Positions 28,411 to 37,613 of a stretch of 64,000 bases of DNA are shown here, piece by piece. The notes under the pieces were generated by a model, which saw only the letters and a list, made by a program, of their open reading frames with translations, was not told where the DNA came from and did no database searches. Origin of the DNA: Vibrio quintilis (GTDB lineage: Bacteria; Pseudomonadota; Gammaproteobacteria; Enterobacterales; Vibrionaceae); the NCBI RefSeq assembly GCF_024529975.1, contig NZ_AP024897.1:248001-312000 (forward strand), read 5' to 3'. The translations under genes were made by a program, and so were the position numbers. Within the stretch, counting starts at the first letter, position 1, and every line of letters begins with the position of its first letter.

Positions 28411-29286
28411 TTAAGTAAGTTGATCAGGTGTAATCGCGGAAGTCACCGTGTTATCAGAATAAGTTACCGAAGTTCTTGTCGTCAATGGTTTCACTTCATA
28501 CAAAGCAGATTTTGCCGCAGTGCTTTTCCCTTTCCTGGGAATGCAGCAAAACTTCAGAACACTCATTACATGCCAGAAGAAGAATTTACTGAATAGCTTT
28601 TTACTGGCTCGTTGACGCCAGTGCAGTGCTTTCACATTCTCTGCGAGTTTAATTGATATCCCCATCGAAGAAGCTCTGCGGCTGAAATCAATGTCTTCAC
28701 AATACATAAAAAATCTTTCATCAAGGCCGCCTAGTTCCTGATACAAACTTGCTCTTAATGCCAGAAAAGCACCACTTGCCCAGTATGTTCCCTGTGTTGG
28801 CAAACTCTGGGTTTTTCGGTTGATCATTGTTGAGCGATCGCCAAATAAGTAGGTCCGGACAAACTGACGGAACTGAGGATATAAACGGATATTGTCATCT
28901 GGGACCATCCAGGAGCGCTCTAAAAATAAATTTCCTGCTATCAATTCTTTTTCCGATGTCATTAATGACATGCGGAGTTCAGGAATTGTATTGGGTGTCA
29001 GCTCTATATCAGGGTTGAATAACAGAAAATAGTCATCTTTCTGTGGTGTTAAATTTTGCAGATAGTACCGGAAATTTAAATTATTATTACGTGCAAACCC
29101 CTGAGGCTGATTATTGGATAAATAGATAATATTATTTTCCAGACAATATTCTCTCAGCTCGCGGCTTTTGGCATTATCCCGACACAGCACAACAATATCA
29201 TCAGCCTTGGCAAGCTTTTTCAAGGATGCCAGATGAATGATCATTTCAGTATGGTGATGAGAAATTGTGGATACAATAATTCGCAT
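28411..29286 (-). CDS. GT2 rhamnosyltransferase-like protein (WbbL type)
   Basis: 291 residues, GT-A fold: IIVSTISHHHTE at the start, LLFNPDIELTPN (DXD position, about 90), WASGAFLALRASLYQELGGL and FMYCEDIDFSRR (about 195-207), ending in a basic region. The pattern is that of WbbL, which transfers rhamnose to undecaprenyl-PP-GlcNAc. The adjacent WecA-like gene and the rfbBDAC set upstream make the second step of rhamnose O-antigen synthesis its most likely role. Specificity is inferred. Confidence 0.75.
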   Translation of the reverse strand: MRIIVSTISHHHTEMIIHLASLKKLAKADDIVVLCRDNAKSRELREYCLENNIIYLSNNQPQGFARNNNLNFRYYLQNLTPQKDDYFLLFNPDIELTPNTIPELRMSLMTSEKELIAGNLFLERSWMVPDDNIRLYPQFRQFVRTYLFGDRSTMINRKTQSLPTQGTYWASGAFLALRASLYQELGGLDERFFMYCEDIDFSRRASSMGISIKLAENVKALHWRQRASKKLFSKFFFWHVMSVLKFCCIPRKGKSTAAKSALYEVKPLTTRTSVTYSDNTVTSAITPDQLT

Positions 29287-29371
29287 GATTTTTGGCTATT
29301 TGTTGTCTGAATAAATTGTTTTGTTGCGCCCAAAGCGGGATTCTACTTGGACTGCAAGATTTTATCAACCA

Positions 29372-30427
29372 CTACACTTCGGAGAGCAAGACTGTTTTCC
29401 TGTTGATGCGGCTGATTAATAAGTTGACGCTAACATTGTAAAGTCCGAAAACTGTCAAAAAAGCATAAAACATGATTGAGTCGGGAATATTTTTCATATC
29501 ACAAACAATCCCTGTTCCGCTAAGTAAAACAGACACCCCTGCTAATGTAAGCAGCGTCTTTGTTTTCGATAGTCCCAGTTTCAGCAGAATATGATGAATA
29601 TGCGTTCTGTCTGCCTGAAAAGGAGATTGTTTCTTTCTTATGCGTCTTACTATTGTTGCAACCATATCCATTAACGGTATTGCAATAATCCAAAGCGCTG
29701 TAACCGGTTTTATCACTTGTAACGGTTGCTGAGTTGATTGTAGTAGAAACCAGAGAACTGTCCAGCCAATCACCATACTTCCTGCATCTCCCATAAAAAT
29801 CCGGAATCTTTTTCCCAATAATCCCATATTCAAAAGCAGGTAAGCACTCATGATTATAATTAACGAGAGACAAACGTAAGCCAGATTTACCTGACCGTGG
29901 TAAAGAAGCAGAATGGCGAGACTGGAAAAGATGATAATAGATAAAGAGCCCAGTAACCCATCAAGTCCATCAATCATATTAAATGCATTAATTGCACTAA
30001 TAACAGCCAAAATCGTTACAGGGAGATACCAGGAGGGGAAATTTAAGGAGATATCCCCGATTAAAAAACCGAAATACTGAAGCTTCAGATTGGCTCCAAA
30101 AACCATCAGTAATGCGATAAGAGTCTGTACAGCTAACCGGAATTTAATGCCAAGTCCTTTTTTATCATCCAGTGCGCCAACTACAGCCAGAATGGTAACA
30201 CCAAACATATGAACCGGTGCAGCAGGAATTAATGAGGTGTGTCGGGATAAGAAAAAAAGATAGCAAATGGTAATTGCGATACCCCCAACAATCGGTACTG
30301 AGCCCTGGTGTTGTTTACGGGCGTCCGGAATATCCACAAGACTGATGGCCTTAGCGACTTTCCTTGAGATGAAAAGTACGATGACCGAAATAAAGAAAAG
30401 AGATAAAAGTTCAATACCGTTAATCAC
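29372..30427 (-). CDS. WecA-like undecaprenyl-phosphate sugar-1-phosphate transferase
   Basis: 351 residues with about ten or eleven membrane helices. Family motifs: VPIVGGIAITI near residue 45, NMIDGLDGLLGSLS (about 145-158), GDAGSMVIGW (about 215) and DRTHIHHILLKLGLS (about 272-286), the His motif of the WecA/TagO group. It would transfer GlcNAc-1-phosphate, or a similar sugar, to undecaprenyl phosphate, starting the O-antigen that Wzm/Wzt export. Whether this is the only wecA of the genome or a locus-specific copy cannot be told here. Confidence 0.85.
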   Translation of the reverse strand: MINGIELLSLFFISVIVLFISRKVAKAISLVDIPDARKQHQGSVPIVGGIAITICYLFFLSRHTSLIPAAPVHMFGVTILAVVGALDDKKGLGIKFRLAVQTLIALLMVFGANLKLQYFGFLIGDISLNFPSWYLPVTILAVISAINAFNMIDGLDGLLGSLSIIIFSSLAILLLYHGQVNLAYVCLSLIIIMSAYLLLNMGLLGKRFRIFMGDAGSMVIGWTVLWFLLQSTQQPLQVIKPVTALWIIAIPLMDMVATIVRRIRKKQSPFQADRTHIHHILLKLGLSKTKTLLTLAGVSVLLSGTGIVCDMKNIPDSIMFYAFLTVFGLYNVSVNLLISRINRKTVLLSEV

Positions 30428-30519
30428 AAATTCAACCGCGCCCGCTTGTGTTACTAAAAAATAAATTCATTTCTGTCATACATTATTTATGTTTCCGGTT
30501 CCCGGGTGGGGTAAGGGAT

Positions 30520-31113
30520 TCACTTCTGCAACTGTACACCAATATTTGAAGTGCCTTCTTCCCTGAGTTCATCTCTCAAATCTTTGATGAGATCTACATT
30601 ATGCTCATTAGCATCTTTCAACGGGCGGAATATTGCCCATTGAACATCCCATTCAGCACAGATGGATGGGTTCTCTTTCTGATTCTCATTGGTTATTTGT
30701 AAATTGTTCTGAACTTCTTCCAGTTGTGCCACTGTGCCAACAGATATGGTACTGACCTGCAGCATGGTATCCGGCATAATTTCTTTATCAAGCAGGCAGT
30801 GTAGCGTTGCTGACAAAGCTTCACAGGCATCGATTGCCGGATAAACTGCATAAGTATCAAATTCTTCTGTCGCCGGTATGACTTCTTCCAGTTTTTCTAA
30901 CTGCCGTTCAAAGTTGATCCGGGCGTTTTTTACAGTCAGGTATTCCCAAACAGTATCGAGAATTTGCCGGTAAATGTTTGGTTCAGCATACTGTGTATGA
31001 TGACAAAACATAGCATAATTGGGATACATGCGCTCACAAAGACAAGCCATAAAGGTTACTTGTTGCCAGGAGGCTAATTTTTCAAGACGGAGTTGCAGCG
31101 GATTCTTTAGCAT
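30520..31113 (-). CDS. yjaG: YjaG family protein (DUF416)
   Basis: 197 residues from the ATG at 31113, which reproduces the family start MLKNPLQLRLEKL; in-frame ATGs at 31119 and 31128 are less likely. Closely resembles E. coli YjaG over its length (MACLCERMYPNYAMFC, YAVYPAIDACEALS). Function unknown. As in E. coli it lies next to hupA, though here a uracil-DNA glycosylase family gene is inserted between, divergently transcribed. Confidence 0.9.
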   Translation of the reverse strand: MLKNPLQLRLEKLASWQQVTFMACLCERMYPNYAMFCHHTQYAEPNIYRQILDTVWEYLTVKNARINFERQLEKLEEVIPATEEFDTYAVYPAIDACEALSATLHCLLDKEIMPDTMLQVSTISVGTVAQLEEVQNNLQITNENQKENPSICAEWDVQWAIFRPLKDANEHNVDLIKDLRDELREEGTSNIGVQLQK

Positions 31114-31189
31114 ATTCATTTTACGCATGAGTCAAAAAACACCGTGCAGTGTACTTGATAATGTCCGGAGAAAAAAGTCAGAGGAACAG

Positions 31190-31807
31190 ATGTTAGCGAA
31201 GCTATTGAAAGAAATACGTCAGTGTCGTTTATGTGAACCGGTGTTACCCCTGGGAGCCAACCCGGTCATTCAGGCCCACCCGGATGCAAAGATACTTATT
31301 GTCGGTCAGGCACCCGGAACCCGGGTTCACCGGACTTCAGTGCCGTGGAATGACCCCAGCGGTGAACGTTTGAGGCAGTGGCTTCAGATAGACCGGGAAA
31401 CATTTTATACCCCGGAAAAGATTGCCATTATGCCAATGGGGTTGTGTTATCCGGGGAAAGGGCATTCAGGTGACTTGCCGCCAAGGAAGGAATGTGCACC
31501 ACAATGGCATGGACGCGTGCTGAATGAGTTACATAATATTCAGCTGACGCTGCTCATCGGCCAGTATGCTCAGGCATATTATTTAAACGACAAGCCAAAG
31601 ACTTTGACTGAAACGGTACATGAATGGCGGCGATGGTATCCGGACTTTTTTCCGTTGCCGCACCCTTCTCCCAGAAATACGTTCTGGCTAAGGAAAAATG
31701 CATGGTTTGAGTGTGAAGTCCTTCCGCAGATTCGCCAGCGTATTCGCCTGATTTTGTCTGACGAGCCTTTATCAACCCCCGGATCTCCAAAAGTAAAAAA
31801 TGTGTAA
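31190..31807 (+). CDS. Uracil-DNA glycosylase family protein
   Basis: 205 residues from ATG 31190, chosen for AGAGGA five bases upstream; a longer frame from 31127 is possible. Motif 1 VGQAPGTRVHRTSVPWNDPS (about 40-59) and motif 3 LPHPSPRN (about 165-172) match UDG superfamily proteins of the family 4/5 type; an N-terminal CRLC pair is present but the complete four-cysteine Fe-S set of family 4 is not evident. Predicted to excise uracil or a related lesion, but activity is uncertain. Confidence 0.8.
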   Translation: MLAKLLKEIRQCRLCEPVLPLGANPVIQAHPDAKILIVGQAPGTRVHRTSVPWNDPSGERLRQWLQIDRETFYTPEKIAIMPMGLCYPGKGHSGDLPPRKECAPQWHGRVLNELHNIQLTLLIGQYAQAYYLNDKPKTLTETVHEWRRWYPDFFPLPHPSPRNTFWLRKNAWFECEVLPQIRQRIRLILSDEPLSTPGSPKVKNV

Positions 31808-31995
31808 AAACTGTCATGATACTTCAAGTTAGTATGAGCTGCTATGCATTACCGGCGAGAAAAATTGTGAGTTATTGCTCAGTTTATCGTTAAAATTTCC
31901 TTAAATTAACAAAAGAACGTCGACAAACCTTTGCCAGACAGGGTCTTTTTGCTTTAGAGTGGCTCTGGTTCGATAACATGTAGAAGGGAAACCTA

Positions 31996-32268
31996 ATGAA
32001 CAAGACCCAATTAATAGACTTCATTGCAGAAAAAGCAGATCTATCTAAGGTGCAGGCAAAGGCCGCTCTGGAAGCAACTTTAGGCGCAGTTGAAGAAGCA
32101 CTGAAAGAAGGCGACCAGGTTCAGCTAATTGGTTTTGGTACATTCAAAGTTAATCATCGCGCAGCTCGTACAGGTCGTAATCCTAAAACAGGTGAAGAGA
32201 TCCAAATTGCAGCTGCAAATGTTCCTGCATTTGTTGCCGGGAAAGCACTGAAAGAATCGGTGAATTAA
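31996..32268 (+). CDS. hupA: DNA-binding protein HU-alpha
   Basis: 90 residues, a complete [20 protein letters not shown] at the N-terminus and the DNA-binding arm [19 protein letters not shown] histone-like dimer that bends DNA and shapes the nucleoid. GAAGGGAAA lies before the ATG. Between yjaG and a yjaH-like gene exactly as in enterobacteria, which supports the alpha form. The 31808-31995 stretch upstream must hold its promoter. Confidence 0.97.
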   Translation: MNKTQLIDFIAEKADLSKVQAKAALEATLGAVEEALKEGDQVQLIGFGTFKVNHRAARTGRNPKTGEEIQIAAANVPAFVAGKALKESVN

Positions 32269-32274
32269 TTTATA

Positions 32275-32315
32275 ATACGCCAAGGCATCACTCTTTGATT
32301 TCTTGGCGTATTTTT
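32275..32315 (+). terminator. Terminator of hupA, abutting the next start codon
   Basis: ATACGCCAAG and its complement form a 10-bp stem with a 17-base loop followed by TTTTT. The T-tract ends immediately before the ATG of the YjaH-like gene. Confidence 0.8.
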
Positions 32316-33014
32316 ATGAAACGATTTATTTTTCTTAGTTGTTTATCAATTTTTCTTTTTGGATGTTCTTCCTCTCAAAATTCTCCGTCTTTGAAAAAGC
32401 TTGAGCAGTTGTCCGGTGGTGAACGGATGGGCGATGCTGTGAGTCTTTTCTGGTACAGCGATCATGCAGGTTCTCCTTATTCCGCATCTGATTACATTCA
32501 GTCAGACTCTGATGGCGGGTATCAAACCAGTTACCGCTGGCAGGGCTCTGTATTAAAAGAATTATTTCGTGAAGGAACACAGGTTGCTTCAGAAGATATA
32601 TTAGTCCCTTTTAAAGTGCATATCCGGTTTGATAAAAATGGGGATGCGGTTTACCAACAGTACCGGTTGAATGGCAAAGTTTTGCCGCTATCGGCAGAAT
32701 TGTTAACTCAATATAAAAATCAGGCAAATGCGATTGTCGCTGCGGTGAAAAAGCAGGACAAGCAGGGGTTAGAGCTGATTCAGGGCGTATGGCATGGTGA
32801 TTATTTTGAAACCTGTTCTGGTTATGAATATGAACGGGTTGAATTCAACCAGACATTACCAAGCTTTGTGATTAATCGTTTATCCGATCTGGACAATTAT
32901 ATGGCTTTTCTTGGCAAGGTAAAAAATAACCGGGTCTATGTGGAAGAACTGCTGGTATTAGCAGATGAAGATCATAAGTGTATTGTCCGTCCGGATTTAA
33001 TCCCGGAATCCTGA
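32316..33014 (+). CDS. yjaH: YjaH-like lipoprotein (DUF1481)
   Basis: 232 residues. The signal peptide ends SIFLFGCSSSQ, a lipobox. Matches the DUF1481 arrangement (GDAVSLFWYSD near residue 45, FKVHIRFDKNGDAVYQQYR about 110). ATG 32316 is preferred over an upstream extension because it gives the correct signal peptide. Position after hupA matches E. coli. Function unknown. Confidence 0.85.
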   Translation: MKRFIFLSCLSIFLFGCSSSQNSPSLKKLEQLSGGERMGDAVSLFWYSDHAGSPYSASDYIQSDSDGGYQTSYRWQGSVLKELFREGTQVASEDILVPFKVHIRFDKNGDAVYQQYRLNGKVLPLSAELLTQYKNQANAIVAAVKKQDKQGLELIQGVWHGDYFETCSGYEYERVEFNQTLPSFVINRLSDLDNYMAFLGKVKNNRVYVEELLVLADEDHKCIVRPDLIPES

Positions 33015-33022
33015 GCATGAAA

Positions 33023-33051
33023 AAGCCGGGGTCATCTTCATTCCCCGGCTT
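33023..33051 (-). terminator. Terminator at the end of purHD
   Basis: AAGCCGGGG and its complement pair over 9 bp; on the minus strand the hairpin is followed by TTTTTC. It may also stop plus-strand readthrough from the yjaH-like gene. Confidence 0.85.
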
Positions 33052-33078
33052 ATCTGTCATGATTGACAGCTTCAGTGC

Positions 33079-34365
33079 TTATTGCTGTTCACGGGCAATT
33101 GCACGATAGCCGATGTCGCTACGGCAGAAGGCGCCGTCCCAGTCAATTTGTTTTGCAAGTGCATAAGCGCGTTGTTGTGCTTCTGATACAGAACCCCCGA
33201 GTGCGGTGGCACAAAGTACCCGGCCACCATTGGTGACAACCTGACCTGCTTTCAGTGCTGTCCCTGCATGGAAGACTTTTCCGTCAGCTGAAGTACTCTC
33301 CGGTAGCCCGGTGATGACATCACCTTTGTTGTAACTGCCCGGATAGCCGCCTGCAGCCAGCACAATCCCGACAGAAGCTCTGGTATCCCATTTTGATTCT
33401 GCCTGATCAAGCTTTTTATCCAGCGCAGCAAAACAGAGTTCAACCAGATCAGACTGCATCCGCATCATAATCGGCTGAGTTTCCGGATCGCCGAAACGAC
33501 AGTTGTATTCAATCACCTTCGGTGTGCCTTCTGCGTCGATCATCAGTCCGGCATAGAGGAATCCGGTATAAGGGTGTCCTTCCTGAGCCATCCCTTCAAC
33601 GGTGGGCTGAATCACTTGTTCCATGATGCGCTGATGAATTTCAGCCGTCACAACCGGAGCGGGTGAATACGCGCCCATCCCACCAGTATTCGGCCCGGTA
33701 TCTTTATCACCGACCCGCTTATGGTCCTGGCTGGTTGCCATTGGCAGGATATTCTTCCCATCTACCATGACAATGAAACTGGCTTCTTCACCTTCCAGAA
33801 ATTCTTCAATCACAACCCGGCTGCCCGCATCTCCGAAAGCATTGCCTGCAAGCATATCTTTGATGGCTGCTTCTGCTTCTTCCAGTGTCATCGCGACAAT
33901 TACGCCCTTACCTGCGGCAAGCCCATCAGCTTTAATGACAATTGGCGCACCCTGCTGACGAACATACGCCAGCGCAGGTTCAATTTCCGTAAAGTTTGCA
34001 TAGGCTGCGGTCGGAATATTGTGACGTGCCAGAAAATCTTTGGTAAAGGCTTTTGAACCTTCCAGCTGAGCAGCGCCTTTTGTCGGGCCAAAAATTGGCA
34101 GCCCGGCTTCCTGAAAGGCATCTACCACACCAATCACTAACGGTGCTTCAGGGCCAACAATCGTCAGGTCGATGGATTTCTCTTTTGCAAATGCGACCAG
34201 TGACTGAATGTCTTCCACATCAATGTTGACATTCTCCAGCTTCGGCTCCGAAGCTGTGCCTGCATTGCCCGGAGCAACGAATACAGTTTGAACCTGAGCA
34301 TTCTGTGCGACTTTCCATCCCAGCGCATGCTCTCGTCCGCCTGAACCGATAATCAGTACATTCAT
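33079..34365 (-). CDS. purD: Phosphoribosylamine--glycine ligase
   Basis: Second step of de novo purine synthesis (GAR synthetase). 428 residues, ATP-grasp fold: MNVLIIGSGGREHALGWK at the start, FGPTKGAAQLEGSK, IKADGLAAGKGVIV and NTGGMGAYSPAPV. ATG 34365 gives the family N-terminus. Lies 72 bases behind purH on the same strand, the usual purHD operon. Confidence 0.97.
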   Translation of the reverse strand: MNVLIIGSGGREHALGWKVAQNAQVQTVFVAPGNAGTASEPKLENVNIDVEDIQSLVAFAKEKSIDLTIVGPEAPLVIGVVDAFQEAGLPIFGPTKGAAQLEGSKAFTKDFLARHNIPTAAYANFTEIEPALAYVRQQGAPIVIKADGLAAGKGVIVAMTLEEAEAAIKDMLAGNAFGDAGSRVVIEEFLEGEEASFIVMVDGKNILPMATSQDHKRVGDKDTGPNTGGMGAYSPAPVVTAEIHQRIMEQVIQPTVEGMAQEGHPYTGFLYAGLMIDAEGTPKVIEYNCRFGDPETQPIMMRMQSDLVELCFAALDKKLDQAESKWDTRASVGIVLAAGGYPGSYNKGDVITGLPESTSADGKVFHAGTALKAGQVVTNGGRVLCATALGGSVSEAQQRAYALAKQIDWDGAFCRSDIGYRAIAREQQ

Positions 34366-34437
34366 GAAAATGCATTCCTTCATATTAAATTGGCTTACGC
34401 TCAAAGCGTAAGCCATAAAGTTGGATGAGAATAATGT

Positions 34438-36030
34438 TTAGTGTCTGAAATGACGCATACCGGTAAAGATCATGGACATTCCATGTTCATCTGCGGCAGC
34501 GATGACTTCGTCATCACGCATGGAACCACCTGGCTGAATTACACAGGTAATTCCTGCTTCAGCAGCGGCATCAATACCATCTCGGAACGGGAAGAATGCA
34601 TCAGAGGCCATGACAGAACCTTCAACTTTCAACCCTTCATCAGCAGCTTTGATACCCGCTATTTTGGCAGAATAAACGCGGCTCATCTGGCCAGCGCCAA
34701 CGCCAATCGTCATATCGCCTTTGGCGTAAACAATCGCATTGGATTTCACATATTTCGCCACTTTCCAGCAGAACAGTGCGTCTTTAATTTCTTCAGCAGA
34801 TGGATGGCGTTTTGAGACGATTTTAAGATCTTCCAGTCCAACCATACCCTGATCACGATCCTGAACCAGTAAACCGCCATTGACGCGTTTCACATCGTAA
34901 CCGGATGTTTTACCTTGCCAGTAACCACACTCCAGCAAGCGGACGTTTTTCTTCGCTGCTACAACTTCAACTGCCTGAGGTGTAACTTCCGGTGCAATAA
35001 TAACTTCCACAAACTGGCGCTCAACAATCGCTTTCGCTGTGGCTTCATCCAGCTCACGGTTAAAGGCAATAATACCGCCAAATGCAGAGGTTGGATCGGT
35101 CTGGTAAGCACGGTTATATGCAGTGAGAATGTCTTCGCCTAAAGCGACACCACATGGGTTCGCGTGTTTAACGATGACGCAGGCCGGTTCATCAAACTCT
35201 TTCACACACTCAAGTGCTGCATCCGTATCCGCGATATTGTTGTAAGACAGAGCCTTGCCCTGAATCTGCCGTGCTGTTGAAACAGAAGCTTCTTCCGGCT
35301 GACTTTCAACATAGAATGCCGCTGCCTGATGACTGTTCTCACCATAGCGCATATCCTGTTTTTTACTGAATTGCATGTTGAACGTGCGGGGGAACTGAGA
35401 CGCTTCATCGCCCTCTTTGTTCTCACCGTAAGAAGGTACCATCGTACCGAAATAGTTGGCAATCATACCGTCATAAGCTGCGGTATGTTCAAAAGCTGCA
35501 ATTGCCAGATCGAAGCGTGTTTTGTATGTCAGTGAATTCTCATTGGCATCCATTTCAGCAATGACGCGATCGTAATCATTCGCTTTGACCACAATCGAAA
35601 CATCTTTATGGTTTTTCGCCGCTGAACGAACCATCGTCGGGCCGCCGATATCAATGTTTTCAACCGCATCTTCTAATGTGCAGTCCGGGTTTGAAACCGT
35701 CGCAGCAAACGGATAAAGGTTCACGACAACCATATCAATCGGCTGAATGTCGTGTTGGGCCATGATGGCGTCGTCCTGTTCCCGGCGACCTAAGATACCG
35801 CCATGAACTTTCGGGTGCAGTGTTTTTACACGGCCATCCATCATTTCCGGGAATCCGGTGTAATCAGATACTTCTGTTACCGAAATCCCTTCTTCAGCCA
35901 GAAGACGGGCAGTGCCACCGGTAGAAAGAATATCGACCCCACGGTCAGCCAAAGCTTTGGCAAACCCGACAATACCTGTTTTATCTGAAACGCTAATCAG
36001 CGCGCGGCGAATCGGACGAGCGTTATTCAT
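34438..36030 (-). CDS. purH: Bifunctional AICAR formyltransferase / IMP cyclohydrolase
   Basis: Last two steps of IMP synthesis. 530 residues: N-terminal cyclohydrolase ([41 protein letters not shown]) and C-terminal formyltransferase ([40 protein letters not shown]). Length and ends are standard. Probably repressed by PurR through the site just upstream. Confidence 0.98.
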   Translation of the reverse strand: MNNARPIRRALISVSDKTGIVGFAKALADRGVDILSTGGTARLLAEEGISVTEVSDYTGFPEMMDGRVKTLHPKVHGGILGRREQDDAIMAQHDIQPIDMVVVNLYPFAATVSNPDCTLEDAVENIDIGGPTMVRSAAKNHKDVSIVVKANDYDRVIAEMDANENSLTYKTRFDLAIAAFEHTAAYDGMIANYFGTMVPSYGENKEGDEASQFPRTFNMQFSKKQDMRYGENSHQAAAFYVESQPEEASVSTARQIQGKALSYNNIADTDAALECVKEFDEPACVIVKHANPCGVALGEDILTAYNRAYQTDPTSAFGGIIAFNRELDEATAKAIVERQFVEVIIAPEVTPQAVEVVAAKKNVRLLECGYWQGKTSGYDVKRVNGGLLVQDRDQGMVGLEDLKIVSKRHPSAEEIKDALFCWKVAKYVKSNAIVYAKGDMTIGVGAGQMSRVYSAKIAGIKAADEGLKVEGSVMASDAFFPFRDGIDAAAEAGITCVIQPGGSMRDDEVIAAADEHGMSMIFTGMRHFRH

Positions 36031-36123
36031 GCTTCCTGTTCCTCAAATCACGGAGTTAATCGAATGACATTGATGTCAGAATTTTGTGGCGCACATTCTA
36101 ACGAATTAAATAAAAAAAAGCTC

Positions 36124-36139
36124 GCGCAATCGTTTGGCA
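36124..36139 (-). promoter_or_regulatory. Candidate PurR operator upstream of purHD
   Basis: GCGCAATCGTTTGGCA resembles the PurR consensus ACGCAAACGTTTGCGT (11 of the central 14 positions). It lies about 95 bases before the purH ATG, upstream of a TAGAAT -10 candidate (complement of 36095-36100). Confidence 0.65.
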
Positions 36140-36167
36140 TCGCAAAAAAATCAGGAAATCATGGTTT

Positions 36168-37208
36168 TTATTCTCTGACTTCGACCATATAAGAGGTTTT
36201 TTCTTTCGGGACAAAATGACCGATTGACCAGCACTGCATGTCTTTTTGCCGGAAGAACTGCCGGATGAACTCCTCCTGACCTGCTTTGACGGCGAACATG
36301 AGTCCGCCGGATGTCTGAGGATCGCAAAGCAGGGCTTTTTGATCAGAAGTGAGTGGGCTGATTTTGTGACCATAGCTGGCGAAATTGCGATCCATGCCTC
36401 CCGGTGTACAGCCCATCCCGATGTAGTCCAATGTACCGGGAATTGACGGAATGTCTTTAAACTGAATTCTGGCTGCCAGATCAGCACCCTCACACATTTC
36501 ACTTAAGTGACCAAGCAGGGCAAAGCCGGTGACATCGGTCATGGCTGAAACAGCTTCAAGCTGAGCAAGTTCGCTGCCCGCCTGATTGAGTGTACACATC
36601 CATTTTCTTGCAATGCCACGATGTTCCGGTTTCAGTTTCGATTGTTTCTCTGCATGACTGAAAATACCAATGCCAAGGGGTTTGGTTAAGAAGATGCTAT
36701 CACCGGCCTGAGCCTGATTGTTTCGTTTGATATATTCAGTCGGGACAATGCCGGTAACCGCCAGACCAAAGATGGGCTCCGGTGCATCTATCGAGTGACC
36801 TCCAGCCAGTGCGATGCCCGCTTCCCGGCACATGCTGCGTCCACCATCAATCACCTGTTGGGCGATATTTGTTGAAAGTGTGTTGACCGGCCAGCCTAAA
36901 ATCGCAATCGCCATGATGGGTTTTCCACCCATGGCGTAAATATCACTGATGGCGTTGGCTGCTGCAATCCGGCCAAAATCAGCAGGGTCATCAACGATGG
37001 GCATGAAAAAGTCAGTGGTACTGATAACCGATGTTCCGTTACCTAAGTCATAAACGGCGGCATCGTCTTTGTGTTCATTTCCGACTAACAGATGGGGGTC
37101 ATGAAAAGCTGTCAGTTGAGTTTTCAGAATTTGATCAAGAACTTTCGGGGATATCTTGCAACCGCATCCACCCCCGTGACTGTACTGTGTTAAGCGAACT
37201 GAAGACAT
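36168..37208 (-). CDS. selD: Selenophosphate synthetase
   Basis: Makes selenophosphate from selenide and ATP, the Se donor for SelA. 346 residues, very similar to E. coli SelD: glycine-rich [11 protein letters not shown] with catalytic Cys15 (cysteine, not selenocysteine), [38 protein letters not shown] and [12 protein letters not shown] 37208 is preferred over 37256 (AAAGG upstream, family N-terminus). Divergent from selC-selA-selB. Confidence 0.97.
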   Translation of the reverse strand: MSSVRLTQYSHGGGCGCKISPKVLDQILKTQLTAFHDPHLLVGNEHKDDAAVYDLGNGTSVISTTDFFMPIVDDPADFGRIAAANAISDIYAMGGKPIMAIAILGWPVNTLSTNIAQQVIDGGRSMCREAGIALAGGHSIDAPEPIFGLAVTGIVPTEYIKRNNQAQAGDSIFLTKPLGIGIFSHAEKQSKLKPEHRGIARKWMCTLNQAGSELAQLEAVSAMTDVTGFALLGHLSEMCEGADLAARIQFKDIPSIPGTLDYIGMGCTPGGMDRNFASYGHKISPLTSDQKALLCDPQTSGGLMFAVKAGQEEFIRQFFRQKDMQCWSIGHFVPKEKTSYMVEVRE

Positions 37209-37439
37209 GATGATGACCTTTGATAAATCAGAGACAGAGCTTGAAGCTAACAACATAATTCTTTGTCAGCCTGAACGGGTTGATTGATATCAACGATCAC
37301 ACATACATCTTGCTGCCACGGTCACAGGGTTGCTTATGGTTGTGATGATCTTTATCAGAATAAGCCGATGAAAAGACTCACATCCCTCTGATTCATATCA
37401 AGGAATTTGAATGATGGCTTCTTTAGCATGACGAATTGT

Positions 37440-37531
37440 GGAATGAGATGGGGTCTGGTGGCCCTCCCGGTCTTCAAAACCGATGTGAGCCGAAAAGGCT
37501 CTGGTAGGTTCGATTCCTGCCTCTTCCGCCA
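37440..37531 (+). tRNA. selC: tRNA-Sec (selC), anticodon UCA
   Basis: 92-base gene with encoded CCA. D arm GGGTC-TGGT-GGCCC (5 bp with the 4-base loop of tRNA-Sec), anticodon loop CTTCAAA with TCA at 37474-37476, long variable arm (GAGCC stem, GAAAA loop, GGCTC), T arm GTAGG-TTCGATT-CCTGC, discriminator G. The 5' acceptor strand GGAATGAG pairs with CTCTTCC only if one T is bulged, and the outermost anticodon-stem pair is C-A. Lies 82 bases before selA. Confidence 0.92.
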
Positions 37532-37613
37532 AATTAATCCCTTTTCCTGAATGACCGTATTTCGGTTGAACCCCCGGATTCCGTTAAACTGTGCAGGATA
37601 TGAGACATACGAT

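Noticed and set aside
33721..34056. Plus-strand frames within purD and purH
   Set aside because: Antisense shadows of well-conserved enzymes.
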